Part shown: positions 1-6,812 of the stretch, piece after piece
Layout of the letters: each line of letters starts with the position of its first letter
Numbering within the stretch: the stretch's first letter is position 1
DNA from: Bryobacterales bacterium
GTDB lineage: Bacteria > Acidobacteriota > Terriglobia > Bryobacterales > Bryobacteraceae
Reading direction: 5' to 3'
NCBI GenBank assembly: GCA_009697495.1
Contig: SHUN01000047.1
Coordinates: 1 to 11,079 of the forward strand
Length of the DNA: 11,079 nt
Notes under the pieces: generated by a model
Database searches by the model: none
The model's input: the letters and a program-made list of their open reading frames with translations, nothing else
Told to the model about the DNA's origin: nothing
Program-made: the position numbers and the translations under genes

Positions 1-1788
1 AACCTCGCCCAACAGAAACTGCGCCATGCCCGAGCCCGAGGCCGCCGGCAACTGCGGATTTGTCGTCAAACCGCCGAATGCGTAGTTCCCCGAAAGCGCC
101 GCGCCCTGCAGATTCCCGCCCTGCAATAGCCGATGGTTATAACCGATTCGCAATGTGTGGTTCTGGGCCACTTTCGTCACCATGTCCTGAATGTCCCAAT
201 TAAAGGAGCCGCGGTTACCCGCCGCGCCCCCGCCAATCTCTCCGTGTCCAAAGTTGATGAGGGGCATCTGGTCGTTCGGCACAATCGGCGGCAGTCCCAA
301 TTTCTGCGGCCAGCCCTTCCCGAAATTCACCGCCACGAAGACAAACGATTGCCGCATCACGCCCACGCGCAAATCGTTGATCAATGTTGGCGAAAACGTA
401 TGCGTGTCGCTCACCACCGCATTGCGGTTTAACTGGTCGTCAAACCGGTTGTTCCCCACCGTCGGGTCCAGGAAGAACGAGTCCGCTCCCGGCTTGTGCT
501 GCGCGGACGTATACCGCACAAACATCGAGTTCCGCTCGCCAAACCGGTGGTCGAGCTTGAAATTCCATTGCCGCCAGTCGATCGTGCTCCTCGCGGCGTC
601 CTGAAAATTCTGCGCCTGTGTAAACGCGTTCTGCGGCGCCTTGTTCGGCAGCGGCCAAAACTCAACGATTTTTGGCGTAATCGGGTCGAAACGGCTCCTC
701 GGCACTTGGTTGCCTGGAAACTGATCCCGCACTTGACCCGGCCCGCTGGGGTTCGTGCGCGTGGTTAACGGATCGTAGACCGGTATCACCGCCCCGGCTA
801 CGGTGAGCAGATTGCTGAAATCCCCGCCCCGCCATGTGGTTAACGGCACCGATGCAATCCGCGGCGAACTCCGCCGCGACTTATAATCTTCAAAATTGAA
901 GAATCCGAATGTTTTGTCTTTCCGGATAGGCCCGCCGAGCGTGCCGCCGTATTGGTTGTACCGGAACGGCAGCTTCGTTGGGGCAAACGTATTCCGCGCG
1001 TCGAATTTGTCGTTGCGCAGGAACTCGTACAGCGAGCCGCGAATCCGATTCGTCCCCGATTTCGTGACCAGATTGATCGTCCCGCCCGCCGTGAAGCCAA
1101 ACTCCGCCGACATGGTCCCGCTCTGCACCTTAAACTCTTCCACCGCGTCCACCGCCGGCGGTACGCCAACCTCCCCGACGTAACTCAATATATTGTTCGA
1201 TCCGTCCAGCATCTGCGCGTTCATCGAGTTTGGGCTGCCATTGATGGAAATCGACGAGATCTGAATGCCCCTGTCGCCAAACCCGGAATTCGTCGGTCCC
1301 GCGTTGGAGATCACGCCGCTCGTTAACAGCGTCAGCGCCAGCGCGTTCCGCCCGTTCAGCGGCAGGTCCCGCACCCGCCGGTTTTCGATGACCTCGCCGA
1401 CAGTAGCGGTGCTCGTATTCAAAAGCGGCGCCTCGCCGACTACTTCCACAGTCTCGGCCACCTGGCCAATTTCAAGCCTCACATCCACTTGTGCCGTCTG
1501 ATTTACTTGCAGCGTGATGCCGCTGCGCACCGAGCGCTTGAATCCGGCTCTTTCCGTCACCACTTCGTACTCGCCAACCGCCATGCCCGGCGCCGTATAA
1601 AACCCCTGTTCATTGGCCTTCGTCCGGAACATCGAGTTCGTGCCCGTATTCCGGACCCGCACATCGGCCCCCGGAACGGCCGCGTTTTGCGGATCCGTCA
1701 CGATCCCCGAAACCGTCCCCGCCCCCTGTTGGCCAAACAGCGAAACGGCCCCAATAAAATGGGCGAGAAGTAGTGTTTTGCGAAGCAT
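1..1788 (-). CDS. Oar-like TonB-dependent receptor with carboxypeptidase-regulatory-like domain (C-terminus off the window)
   Basis: This outer-membrane receptor of the Oar/carboxypeptidase-regulatory type probably takes up large substrates with energy from TonB; the substrate cannot be told. I read the frame codon by codon from the start to base 1 and found no stop. The protein begins MLRKTLLLAHFIGAVSLFGQ, a signal peptide likely cut near residue 19. A beta-sandwich domain follows at about residues 23-105 (GTVSGIVTDPQNAAVPGADV, GEYEVVTERAGFK). A plug-like domain follows at about 115-230, including VRDLPLNGRN and GGTINLVTKSGTN. The barrel starts near YNQYGGTLGGPIRKDKTFGF. About 596 residues are present; such proteins are usually 1,000 or more, so the barrel is cut by the window edge. 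An in-frame ATG at 1797 would add three residues. I chose 1788 because it gives the better signal peptide and has a weak GGATGA upstream. The class is clear, the ligand is not. Confidence 0.9.
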   Translation of the reverse strand, partial: MLRKTLLLAHFIGAVSLFGQQGAGTVSGIVTDPQNAAVPGADVRVRNTGTNSMFRTKANEQGFYTAPGMAVGEYEVVTERAGFKRSVRSGITLQVNQTAQVDVRLEIGQVAETVEVVGEAPLLNTSTATVGEVIENRRVRDLPLNGRNALALTLLTSGVISNAGPTNSGFGDRGIQISSISINGSPNSMNAQMLDGSNNILSYVGEVGVPPAVDAVEEFKVQSGTMSAEFGFTAGGTINLVTKSGTNRIRGSLYEFLRNDKFDARNTFAPTKLPFRYNQYGGTLGGPIRKDKTFGFFNFEDYKSRRSSPRIASVPLTTWRGGDFSNLLTVAGAVIPVYDPLTTRTNPSGPGQVRDQFPGNQVPRSRFDPITPKIVEFWPLPNKAPQNAFTQAQNFQDAARSTIDWRQWNFKLDHRFGERNSMFVRYTSAQHKPGADSFFLDPTVGNNRFDDQLNRNAVVSDTHTFSPTLINDLRVGVMRQSFVFVAVNFGKGWPQKLGLPPIVPNDQMPLINFGHGEIGGGAAGNRGSFNWDIQDMVTKVAQNHTLRIGYNHRLLQGGNLQGAALSGNYAFGGLTTNPQLPAASGSGMAQFLLGEV

Positions 1789-1816
1789 GGAAATCATCCG
1801 TTTGCCATGCTTTCAT

Positions 1817-1831
1817 ATTCCGTTCTGGAAT
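1817..1831. promoter_or_regulatory. Short palindrome just upstream of the Oar-like receptor, possible operator
   Basis: The 15 bases read ATTCC, a five-base spacer, then GGAAT: perfect 5-bp arms. The element lies about 20-30 nt upstream of the receptor start codon, where a repressor site or a 5'-UTR hairpin could act. Five-base arms arise by chance fairly often and I see no second copy near the other genes, so this is a weak candidate. Confidence 0.2.
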
Positions 1832-1949
1832 GCAACTAGAAAATTTCAGATTTCACAAGCTGCGACTCGGCGCCCGCCATCCGCTCCCGGTCGCCCTGCC
1901 ACGACACCGGGTTTCGGCGGTCCTGGCGCTGGTGATGCCGGGGCCGGGA

Positions 1950-1975
1950 CCGGCAAACGGAAGTCGATTTGCCGG
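1950..1975 (-). terminator. Perfect 8-bp hairpin after the methyltransferase gene, terminator-like
   Basis: CCGGCAAA and TTTGCCGG form a perfect 8-bp stem around a 10-nt loop. On the minus strand it begins about 22 nt after the methyltransferase stop codon, so it sits where the receptor-methyltransferase transcript should end. A competing pairing exists between ATGCCGG at 1935-1941 and CCGGCAT at 1972-1978. No clear U-run follows, so it is not a textbook intrinsic terminator; it could instead be a 3'-end stabilising structure or a REP-like element. The rest of the spacer (1789-1996) shows no gene that I can support. Confidence 0.35.
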
Positions 1976-1996
1976 CATTCCCGCTTCCGGCCCGCA

Positions 1997-2554
1997 TTAG
2001 CAAATTTTTCGTACTACCCAAGTCGTCATGCAACGCATTTCGTGGACCACCGTGGTTTTCAGCGGGTCCACTAATTGGCCACCCAGCGCCGAGGTGCGGT
2101 CGAGCAGCATCGCCGCGTCGACCAGAAATCGCTCCGATCCGTCCGGCAGAATTCCCCTTCCGGGGTTCAAATGTGGCATCCCGATGGTTGAGGCGAGACG
2201 GCAGAAAAGGAGGCCTCCGGGGCGCAAAACCCGCCACATCTCGTGCAACATGGCGTCAAAATGGGCGATATTTCGCGCAAAATGCAGCACGGCGGAGCTT
2301 AAAACGACGTCAAAACAGGCGCTTTCGAATGGCATGTTGTCGATTTCAGCCACATGAAACCGGTCCCAACCGGTCATCGTTGGGATCGCGTCCACCGCCC
2401 AAACGTCGTAGCCTTCCCGGCGCAAGTAGACCAGATTTCGCCCGCCTCCGCATCCGGCGTCCAAAATTTGCATCCCCGGCCGGATTCGCCCGCGCAGGAG
2501 TTGGTCGAACAGGTAGATATCGATATCCCCAAATTGTTGAATGAGCTCGCTCAT
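1997..2554 (-). CDS. Class I SAM-dependent methyltransferase
   Basis: A 185-residue cytosolic enzyme expected to transfer a methyl group from S-adenosylmethionine; its substrate is unknown. The Rossmann-type fold is recognisable from motif I at residues 31-40 (LDAGCGGGRN), an acidic residue after strand 2 (D55 in VWAVDAIP), FDVVLSSAVLHF at 81-92, and the strand-5 signature MWRVLRPGGLLFCR at 106-119. It looks like the Methyltransf_11/TehB-like group. The stretch between D55 and DNMPF is shorter than usual, so part of a helix may be missing. The ATG follows the siderophore receptor stop by 7 nt, and an AGGGA overlapping that stop codon can serve as its ribosome binding site, so the two genes probably form an operon. 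The context allows a role in modifying an iron chelate or in metalloid resistance, but nothing in the sequence proves either. Confidence 0.85.
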   Translation of the reverse strand: MSELIQQFGDIDIYLFDQLLRGRIRPGMQILDAGCGGGRNLVYLRREGYDVWAVDAIPTMTGWDRFHVAEIDNMPFESACFDVVLSSAVLHFARNIAHFDAMLHEMWRVLRPGGLLFCRLASTIGMPHLNPGRGILPDGSERFLVDAAMLLDRTSALGGQLVDPLKTTVVHEMRCMTTWVVRKIC

Positions 2555-2561
2555 GGATTCC

Positions 2562-4757
2562 CTAGAAACGCGCGACTAGACCCACCCGCAGCGCGCGCGG
2601 CGAGCCGGGAGAAATATTGGTGTTGCTGTCGGCGTTCATGTAGTATTTCCGGTTCAACAGATTCTCGACGTTGGCCTGCAGGCGGATTTTTTCCGTCAGC
2701 GAGAAAAACACGGCGGCGTCGGCCCGAGCGTAGCCGGGCAGTTGCAACGCATTGTCAATCGCGGCGAACATATCGGCCCGATTCAGGATACCGAATCCTG
2801 CGCCGAGACGAGGGCGGAGTTGATAGTTGTTCCAGAGCGAAAAGGTATGGCGGGGTACCTGGGCGGCCTGCGCACCGGCGCGGGCGGCGGCGGTGGCGCT
2901 GGTGACGAAGGCGTCCTGATATCCCGCGCCGCCGGTGATTTGCCATTTCCGGGTGAGGCTGCCGGCCGCGCCGAACTCGAAGCCATTCGTCCTTTGGCTG
3001 CCGGTTTGTACGATTCGCGTTGGGTCATTCGGATCGGTCGAACGGGTGTTGGCGCGGTCGAGGCGGAAAACGGCCGTTGTCAGCGCCAGCGAACGGCGAA
3101 CGTCCCATTTGACACCGGCTTCGTAATTCGTGAACTTCTCCGGCTTCATCTGCTGGGTTACTGTGGTGAGCGAGGCGAATTGATCGCCGGCGCTTGGCAG
3201 GAAGGAGACGCTGTAGTTTGTATAGATCGACAATGCCGATACAGGCTTGATCACGACGCCAACGCGGGGCGAGATCAGATGGTCGATCCGCCGCAGGTTC
3301 TCGCTATTCCGGTTATTGCGGTATTGGAGATCAAAGCGGTCCAACCGGACGCCGGCCACCACTCGCACGAAACGGGTCAGCGATATCTGGTCCTGTACGT
3401 AGACCGCGCCGATGTTGGTGTTGACGTGGTTGTTGGCGTCGGTGGCGCTTTGGCGGTACGTGATGGGAGAGGAAATTGTTGGAGTGGCGAATGGCGCCAA
3501 AGTCGCGGTGGCGGTGTTATTGAAGTAGCCGGTGTTGCGGAGGTTATCGGTGTTTTGGCGGCCGGCCTCTGCGCCGAACAGGAGCGTCTGGCGGGACGTC
3601 GAAAAGGTGACGTCGGTCTGATTAAAGGCGTTGAGGCGCTGCGTGGCGTTGTTGTAGGCGGAGATGGAAACCTGCGATTTATCGGCGGTGACGGTGCCTG
3701 GGACATAGTTGGAATAGAAGCGGTCATAGCCGGCAAAGTGGGTGACGTTACGAATGGTCACGCGGCCGGCCTGGTGTTCCACCGCAGCCGATCCCAGATT
3801 GACCAGGGCGCGGACGGCGGCGTCATTCGGATTCCCGTAGAAGGTGGAGAAGGGGACGGCGGCTGGTTTTCCCTGGAAAGAGGTAATGCCGCGATCAGTG
3901 GTTCGACGATCGCGGAAGTGTTCGTAGTTGACAGAGACTTTCGTCTGCCGGCCGGCGAGGATCGTCAAGGTTGGGCTGACGCCGTAGCGCTCCAGATTCA
4001 CAAAGTCGCGGAAGCTGTTCGAATTTTCGTACATGCTGTTGATGCGGAACGCGAACTTACCGCCGAATGGCTGATCGAGATCGACGGCGACGCGCTTGTT
4101 GCCGAAGGATCCGCCTTGCAGCGACAACTCGCGCAGAGGGACGAAGCCGGCTTCTTTGGTGACACGGTTAATGACGCCGCCGCCTCCGCCCCGGCCGAAG
4201 ATCATGGCGTTCGGCCCCTTTAGCACTTCGATGCGTTCCAGGTTATATAAATCGCGGAAATACTGCACATCGTCGCGGACGCCATTGACGAAGAAGTCCG
4301 CGGAGGAGTTGTTGCCGCGGATAATGACCTGGTCGCGGTTGTTCTCGCCCTGATGGGCCGTGATTCCGGGAACGTAGCGCACGGCGTCGGCGACGCTCAT
4401 CATGCCCTGATCTCTGATTTGGGTCTGCGTCACCACGGTAATGGACTGCGGCACGTCACGAAGCGGCGTGAGCGTTTTGGTGGCGGTGCTGGTGTTGTCT
4501 TGCAGGTAGCCAGCGCTTTCCGTGACCGTTATGACACCAATGGGGGGCGCTGTTTGCAACGGATTCTCACAAGATTGCGGATCGGGTTGTGTCTGAGACG
4601 GCCCGACGGAGGCCGGAACTGGCGTGTTTGTTGCGGGGCCGGCCGTCTTGTAAGAATCTACAGTTGTATACATTGCGACAGGTGTCTTTGTCTCGTCGAC
4701 TTCCACCACACAGCCCATTGCATTGAGGACTAGCAATATAAATGCTTGTTCGAACAT
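2562..4757 (-). CDS. TonB-dependent siderophore receptor (catecholate/ferrichrome type)
   Basis: A 731-residue outer-membrane receptor, close to the usual length for siderophore receptors, probably importing ferric siderophore. A TonB-box-like stretch (VITVTES) lies near residues 75-81. The plug at about 97-203 carries DVPQSITVVTQTQIRDQG, VIIRGNNSSADFFVNGVRDD, NLERIEVLKGPNAMIFGRGG and GGVINRVTK, all typical of the FhuA/Fiu group. The barrel occupies about 210-731. It includes NVENLLNRKYYMNADSNTNI near the end and finishes on the terminal Phe expected for BAM-dependent insertion. The first ~75 residues are odd. MFEQAFILLVLNAMGC is hydrophobic but lacks a positively charged start, and a low-complexity T/P-rich linker follows. 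Base composition there (about 50% GC by hand count in 4621-4740) is lower than in the barrel (67% in 3781-3840). I found no better signal peptide in the other frames. It lies upstream of, and probably in an operon with, the methyltransferase. Confidence 0.92.
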   Translation of the reverse strand: MFEQAFILLVLNAMGCVVEVDETKTPVAMYTTVDSYKTAGPATNTPVPASVGPSQTQPDPQSCENPLQTAPPIGVITVTESAGYLQDNTSTATKTLTPLRDVPQSITVVTQTQIRDQGMMSVADAVRYVPGITAHQGENNRDQVIIRGNNSSADFFVNGVRDDVQYFRDLYNLERIEVLKGPNAMIFGRGGGGGVINRVTKEAGFVPLRELSLQGGSFGNKRVAVDLDQPFGGKFAFRINSMYENSNSFRDFVNLERYGVSPTLTILAGRQTKVSVNYEHFRDRRTTDRGITSFQGKPAAVPFSTFYGNPNDAAVRALVNLGSAAVEHQAGRVTIRNVTHFAGYDRFYSNYVPGTVTADKSQVSISAYNNATQRLNAFNQTDVTFSTSRQTLLFGAEAGRQNTDNLRNTGYFNNTATATLAPFATPTISSPITYRQSATDANNHVNTNIGAVYVQDQISLTRFVRVVAGVRLDRFDLQYRNNRNSENLRRIDHLISPRVGVVIKPVSALSIYTNYSVSFLPSAGDQFASLTTVTQQMKPEKFTNYEAGVKWDVRRSLALTTAVFRLDRANTRSTDPNDPTRIVQTGSQRTNGFEFGAAGSLTRKWQITGGAGYQDAFVTSATAAARAGAQAAQVPRHTFSLWNNYQLRPRLGAGFGILNRADMFAAIDNALQLPGYARADAAVFFSLTEKIRLQANVENLLNRKYYMNADSNTNISPGSPRALRVGLVARF

Positions 4758-4763
4758 GATTTA

Positions 4764-4792
4764 AGCGTACAAGCAGACACGGGGTTCGTCAA
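4764..4792 (-). promoter_or_regulatory. Candidate promoter of the siderophore receptor, possibly leaderless
   Basis: Reading the minus strand, TTGACG (5 of 6 to the -35 consensus; 4792-4787) is followed after exactly 17 nt by TACGCT (3 of 6 to the -10 consensus; 4769-4764). Six bases then separate it from the receptor ATG, which puts the expected transcription start on the A of the start codon. No Shine-Dalgarno-like sequence precedes that ATG, consistent with a leaderless message. The -10 match is weak, so the call is tentative. No Fur-box-like palindrome was recognised nearby. Confidence 0.35.
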
Positions 4793-4901
4793 CATTCAAA
4801 AGACAATCAGTTGCATCTGGGATTGAACGGGGAAAACTGCCGGGCGAACGGTTGAAGGTCCGGGGCGGGCAACTGCGGTCCTTACCGGAGGCCGATCCGC
4901 A

Positions 4902-4907
4902 TATGAT
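4902..4907 (+). promoter_or_regulatory. Possible -10 element for the esterase gene
   Basis: TATGAT matches the -10 consensus at 5 of 6 bases and would start transcription about 28 nt before the esterase ATG. No good -35 lies at 16-18 nt; the nearest TT-containing candidate (TTACCG, 4882-4887) is only 14 nt away. This is a weak call. Confidence 0.2.
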
Positions 4908-4941
4908 GTTTAGACTGGGGACGTAGCCCTTCAAAACCGAG

Positions 4942-6033
4942 ATGAAAATTACAATCACCCGATTCGCCAAGCTCTGTCTGTTTCTGCCGGCGCTTTTTGC
5001 GCAGGAAACGCCGCGCGCCGCGCTGGCGCCACTACCGCCGCCGCTTTCGCTGCCCAAGCCCGGGCCCGCGACGGAAGCCCCGTATGCCCCGCAGGCGATT
5101 CTGCCTGGCGGCATTGTTGTGCCGCTGTATCCGGCGGGCTCGCCATTTCTGAAGGCGGAACGCGTTCGCGAGGCCGAGGTTTATAACATGAGCCAGGCGG
5201 TGCCCGGGCGCATCAGCAGCATCGTGAACATTCATAACCCGTCCATTGAAGTCCATCCGGTGGACCGGGGAATCAATACCGGCGCGGCTGTTATTCTGGC
5301 GGCCGGGGGCGGGCACAATACGCTCAACGTTGGCGGCGAGAGCGCTGATTTCGTGCCGTATTTCTACAACTATGGGGTGACCACGATCATCCTGCGCAAC
5401 CGGCTGCGGCGGGACGGGTACGACCCGCGGACGGACGCGGTGAACGACGCGCTGCAGGCGATCCGGCTGGTGCGGGCGTATGCGAAGGAATGGAATATCG
5501 ATCCGAAGAAGATCGGGATTATGGGGTTCTCGGCGGGCGCGGAACTGTCTGCGCCGGGGGCGGTGTTATTCGAAGAATTTGACAAGAAGAACAGCGATCC
5601 GGCCGACCCGATGGCGGGGATCTCGTCTCGTCCGGATTTCGTGGGGATTATTTATCCGGGCCCATCGCCGTTCGCGCGCAATCGCACGGCGCCGCCGGTT
5701 CCGCGCAACGCGCCGCCGGCTTTCCTGGCGTGCGCCGGATCGGGCGATCGCGGCCACGCGGTCTGGGCGATTGAGTATTACAGCGCGATGCTGGCGATGG
5801 GCGTACCGAATATTGAGATGCATCTTTACGGGAATGGCCGCCATCCGGGGGACGCGTTGGCCGATGGGAGCCGGATGAGCGGCGGCTTGACGGACCGCAC
5901 GGGGATTCCGTTTGGTACCTGGCAACTGCGGTTTATTGACTGGTTCCGGGATCTGGGATTCATGAAGAAACCGGGCATGGAAACGAAGGCGGCGAAGGAT
6001 ACGGCGGCGTTTTTGACGCCGGTGAAGCCTTAG
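4942..6033 (+). CDS. Secreted alpha/beta hydrolase, acetyl-esterase (Aes/xylan-esterase-like) family
   Basis: A 363-residue exported serine hydrolase, likely removing acyl groups from an extracellular sugar polymer or other ester. Residues 1-20 (MKITITRFAKLCLFLPALFA) form a clear signal peptide, cut before QE, which supports this start although the ribosome binding site is poor. A Pro-rich linker follows at 25-55. The core shows an oxyanion-loop GGG (122-124, AAGGGHN), IILRNRLRRDGYDPRTDAVN at 149-168, AIRLVRAYAKEWNIDPKKIG at 173-192, and nucleophile S197 in GFSAGAE. D269 (GSGDRGH) and H301 (GNGRHPG) are the likely other triad members. The family usually has PGGGY and GFSAGGH here, so two near-active-site positions differ. 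It is transcribed away from the siderophore receptor and converges on the BLUF operon, sharing stop-codon bases with its last gene. The substrate is not predictable. Confidence 0.88.
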   Translation: MKITITRFAKLCLFLPALFAQETPRAALAPLPPPLSLPKPGPATEAPYAPQAILPGGIVVPLYPAGSPFLKAERVREAEVYNMSQAVPGRISSIVNIHNPSIEVHPVDRGINTGAAVILAAGGGHNTLNVGGESADFVPYFYNYGVTTIILRNRLRRDGYDPRTDAVNDALQAIRLVRAYAKEWNIDPKKIGIMGFSAGAELSAPGAVLFEEFDKKNSDPADPMAGISSRPDFVGIIYPGPSPFARNRTAPPVPRNAPPAFLACAGSGDRGHAVWAIEYYSAMLAMGVPNIEMHLYGNGRHPGDALADGSRMSGGLTDRTGIPFGTWQLRFIDWFRDLGFMKKPGMETKAAKDTAAFLTPVKP

Positions 6034-6406
6034 CGTTTTGACCAAACGGTCGAGTATGTTTTGCGGTATTTCCCGTCTGGTTCGGTGGCGATCCAGGCTT
6101 GGGCTGGCAGGCGGATGCTTTCGTCGTGGGCGCGCATTCGGTGCAGCGAACGGCGAGGCCGTCGATGAGCTGTTGCTGCAATTGTTTGTTCGATGCGCCG
6201 GTTTTCCAGAGAGATTGCATGAAGTGGCGGGCCGTAACGAAGCGTTTGTCCTGCGTCACGGCGAGCAGGGCGGGGAAGGTGTTTCGCATCTTGCCGTTTG
6301 GGTCACTTTTGGCGAGATTGCAAAGGACTTGGGCAGCGATGGCGCGGCGGCGATTGTCTTTGTCAGTGGGGGTGTTGACGAGCGAATCCCCGACGTCATA
6401 AGCCAT
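6030..6406 (-). pseudogene. Short HEAT-like protein, one-base frameshift near 6130
   Basis: The reading frame opens at 6406, overlapping the BLUF stop by 11 nt (ATGGCTTATGA). It encodes a helical protein with FPALLAVTQDKRFVTARHFM and LWKTGASNKQLQQQLIDGL, resembling short HEAT-like proteins that I recall from Acidobacteriota. After about residue 91 (VRCTEC) the frame turns into low-quality sequence antisense to the esterase and stops only at 5960. The -1 frame instead continues naturally: AHDESIRLPAQAWIATEPDG, then KYRKTYSTVWSKR, with TAA at 6032-6030. The likely product is therefore about 125 residues, with one base missing around the GCGCGCCC stretch (6127-6136). This may be an assembly error, a true pseudogene or a frameshifting site. 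If unbroken, HEAT-type helical repeats would suit a protein-interaction role, possibly with the BLUF sensor; that is inference. A gene caller without correction would report 5960-6406. Confidence 0.75.
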
Positions 6407-6812
6407 CGCGCAATGTGAGGAGAAGCGTTTGGGCGCGAGATGGATCGGACTGGAAGTCAGGGGAGGTCAACGGGGTGTTTTCAAAATTGGCGTAGCCGGG
6501 AACGGCGGCGGGGTCGATCGTGTTGAGGTTCCAGAAGGCCATCGGCCATTCGGAAAACTGACGGGACTCGACGTTCTGATCGAGGAGCGTGTTGAGAGCG
6601 TCGTGCCGGTAATCACGGCTGAGGGATAGCATCTGTTTGCGAATGGCGGCCGGAGGGCCCTCGAGGACTTGCATGAAGGTGCCGTCCTTGTAGAGCAGCA
6701 TACCGGTGATGCCGTCTCTGGCATTTTTCTCGCGAGACTGAGAAAGAAGGGCGGCCAGTTCGCGATTGGTGAATGGAGTGGTGGCGGAGCTGACATAGAT
6801 TATCGAAGTCAT
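6396..6812 (-). CDS. BLUF-domain blue-light sensor (short type)
   Basis: A 138-residue cytosolic flavoprotein of the short BLUF (PixD-like) type, which binds FAD and senses blue light by rearranging hydrogen bonds around the flavin. The domain fills residues 1-95. By alignment from memory with PixD, the key positions are all present: Y6 (IIYVSS), N30 (REKNARDGITG), Q48 (FMQVLEG), W89 and M91 (FSEWPMAFW). RDYRHDAL at 66-73 is also typical. Residues 96-138 are a C-terminal extension, probably helical, with no output enzyme domain, so signalling should go through a partner protein. The start at 6812 overlaps the upstream methyltransferase stop as ATGA, indicating translational coupling. The frame stays open further upstream to 7151, but that part is an antisense-like Pro/Arg-rich shadow. 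The downstream HEAT-like gene overlaps its end by 11 nt. Confidence 0.93.
   Translation of the reverse strand: MTSIIYVSSATTPFTNRELAALLSQSREKNARDGITGMLLYKDGTFMQVLEGPPAAIRKQMLSLSRDYRHDALNTLLDQNVESRQFSEWPMAFWNLNTIDPAAVPGYANFENTPLTSPDFQSDPSRAQTLLLTLRDGL

Noticed and set aside
133..768. Several plus-strand open frames at the left edge.
   Set aside because: They are complements of the partial Oar-like receptor, whose minus-strand frame is open over the whole stretch.
1836..2544. Overlapping open frames on both strands across the methyltransferase and the spacer.
   Set aside because: They have Arg/Pro-rich, domain-free sequences, and the methyltransferase motifs account for the coding signal in 1997-2554.
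2742..4223. Long plus-strand open frame (493 codons) inside the siderophore receptor.
   Set aside because: It is antisense to a well-supported receptor, has Gly/Val-rich composition without recognisable domains, and arises from codon bias in GC-rich DNA.
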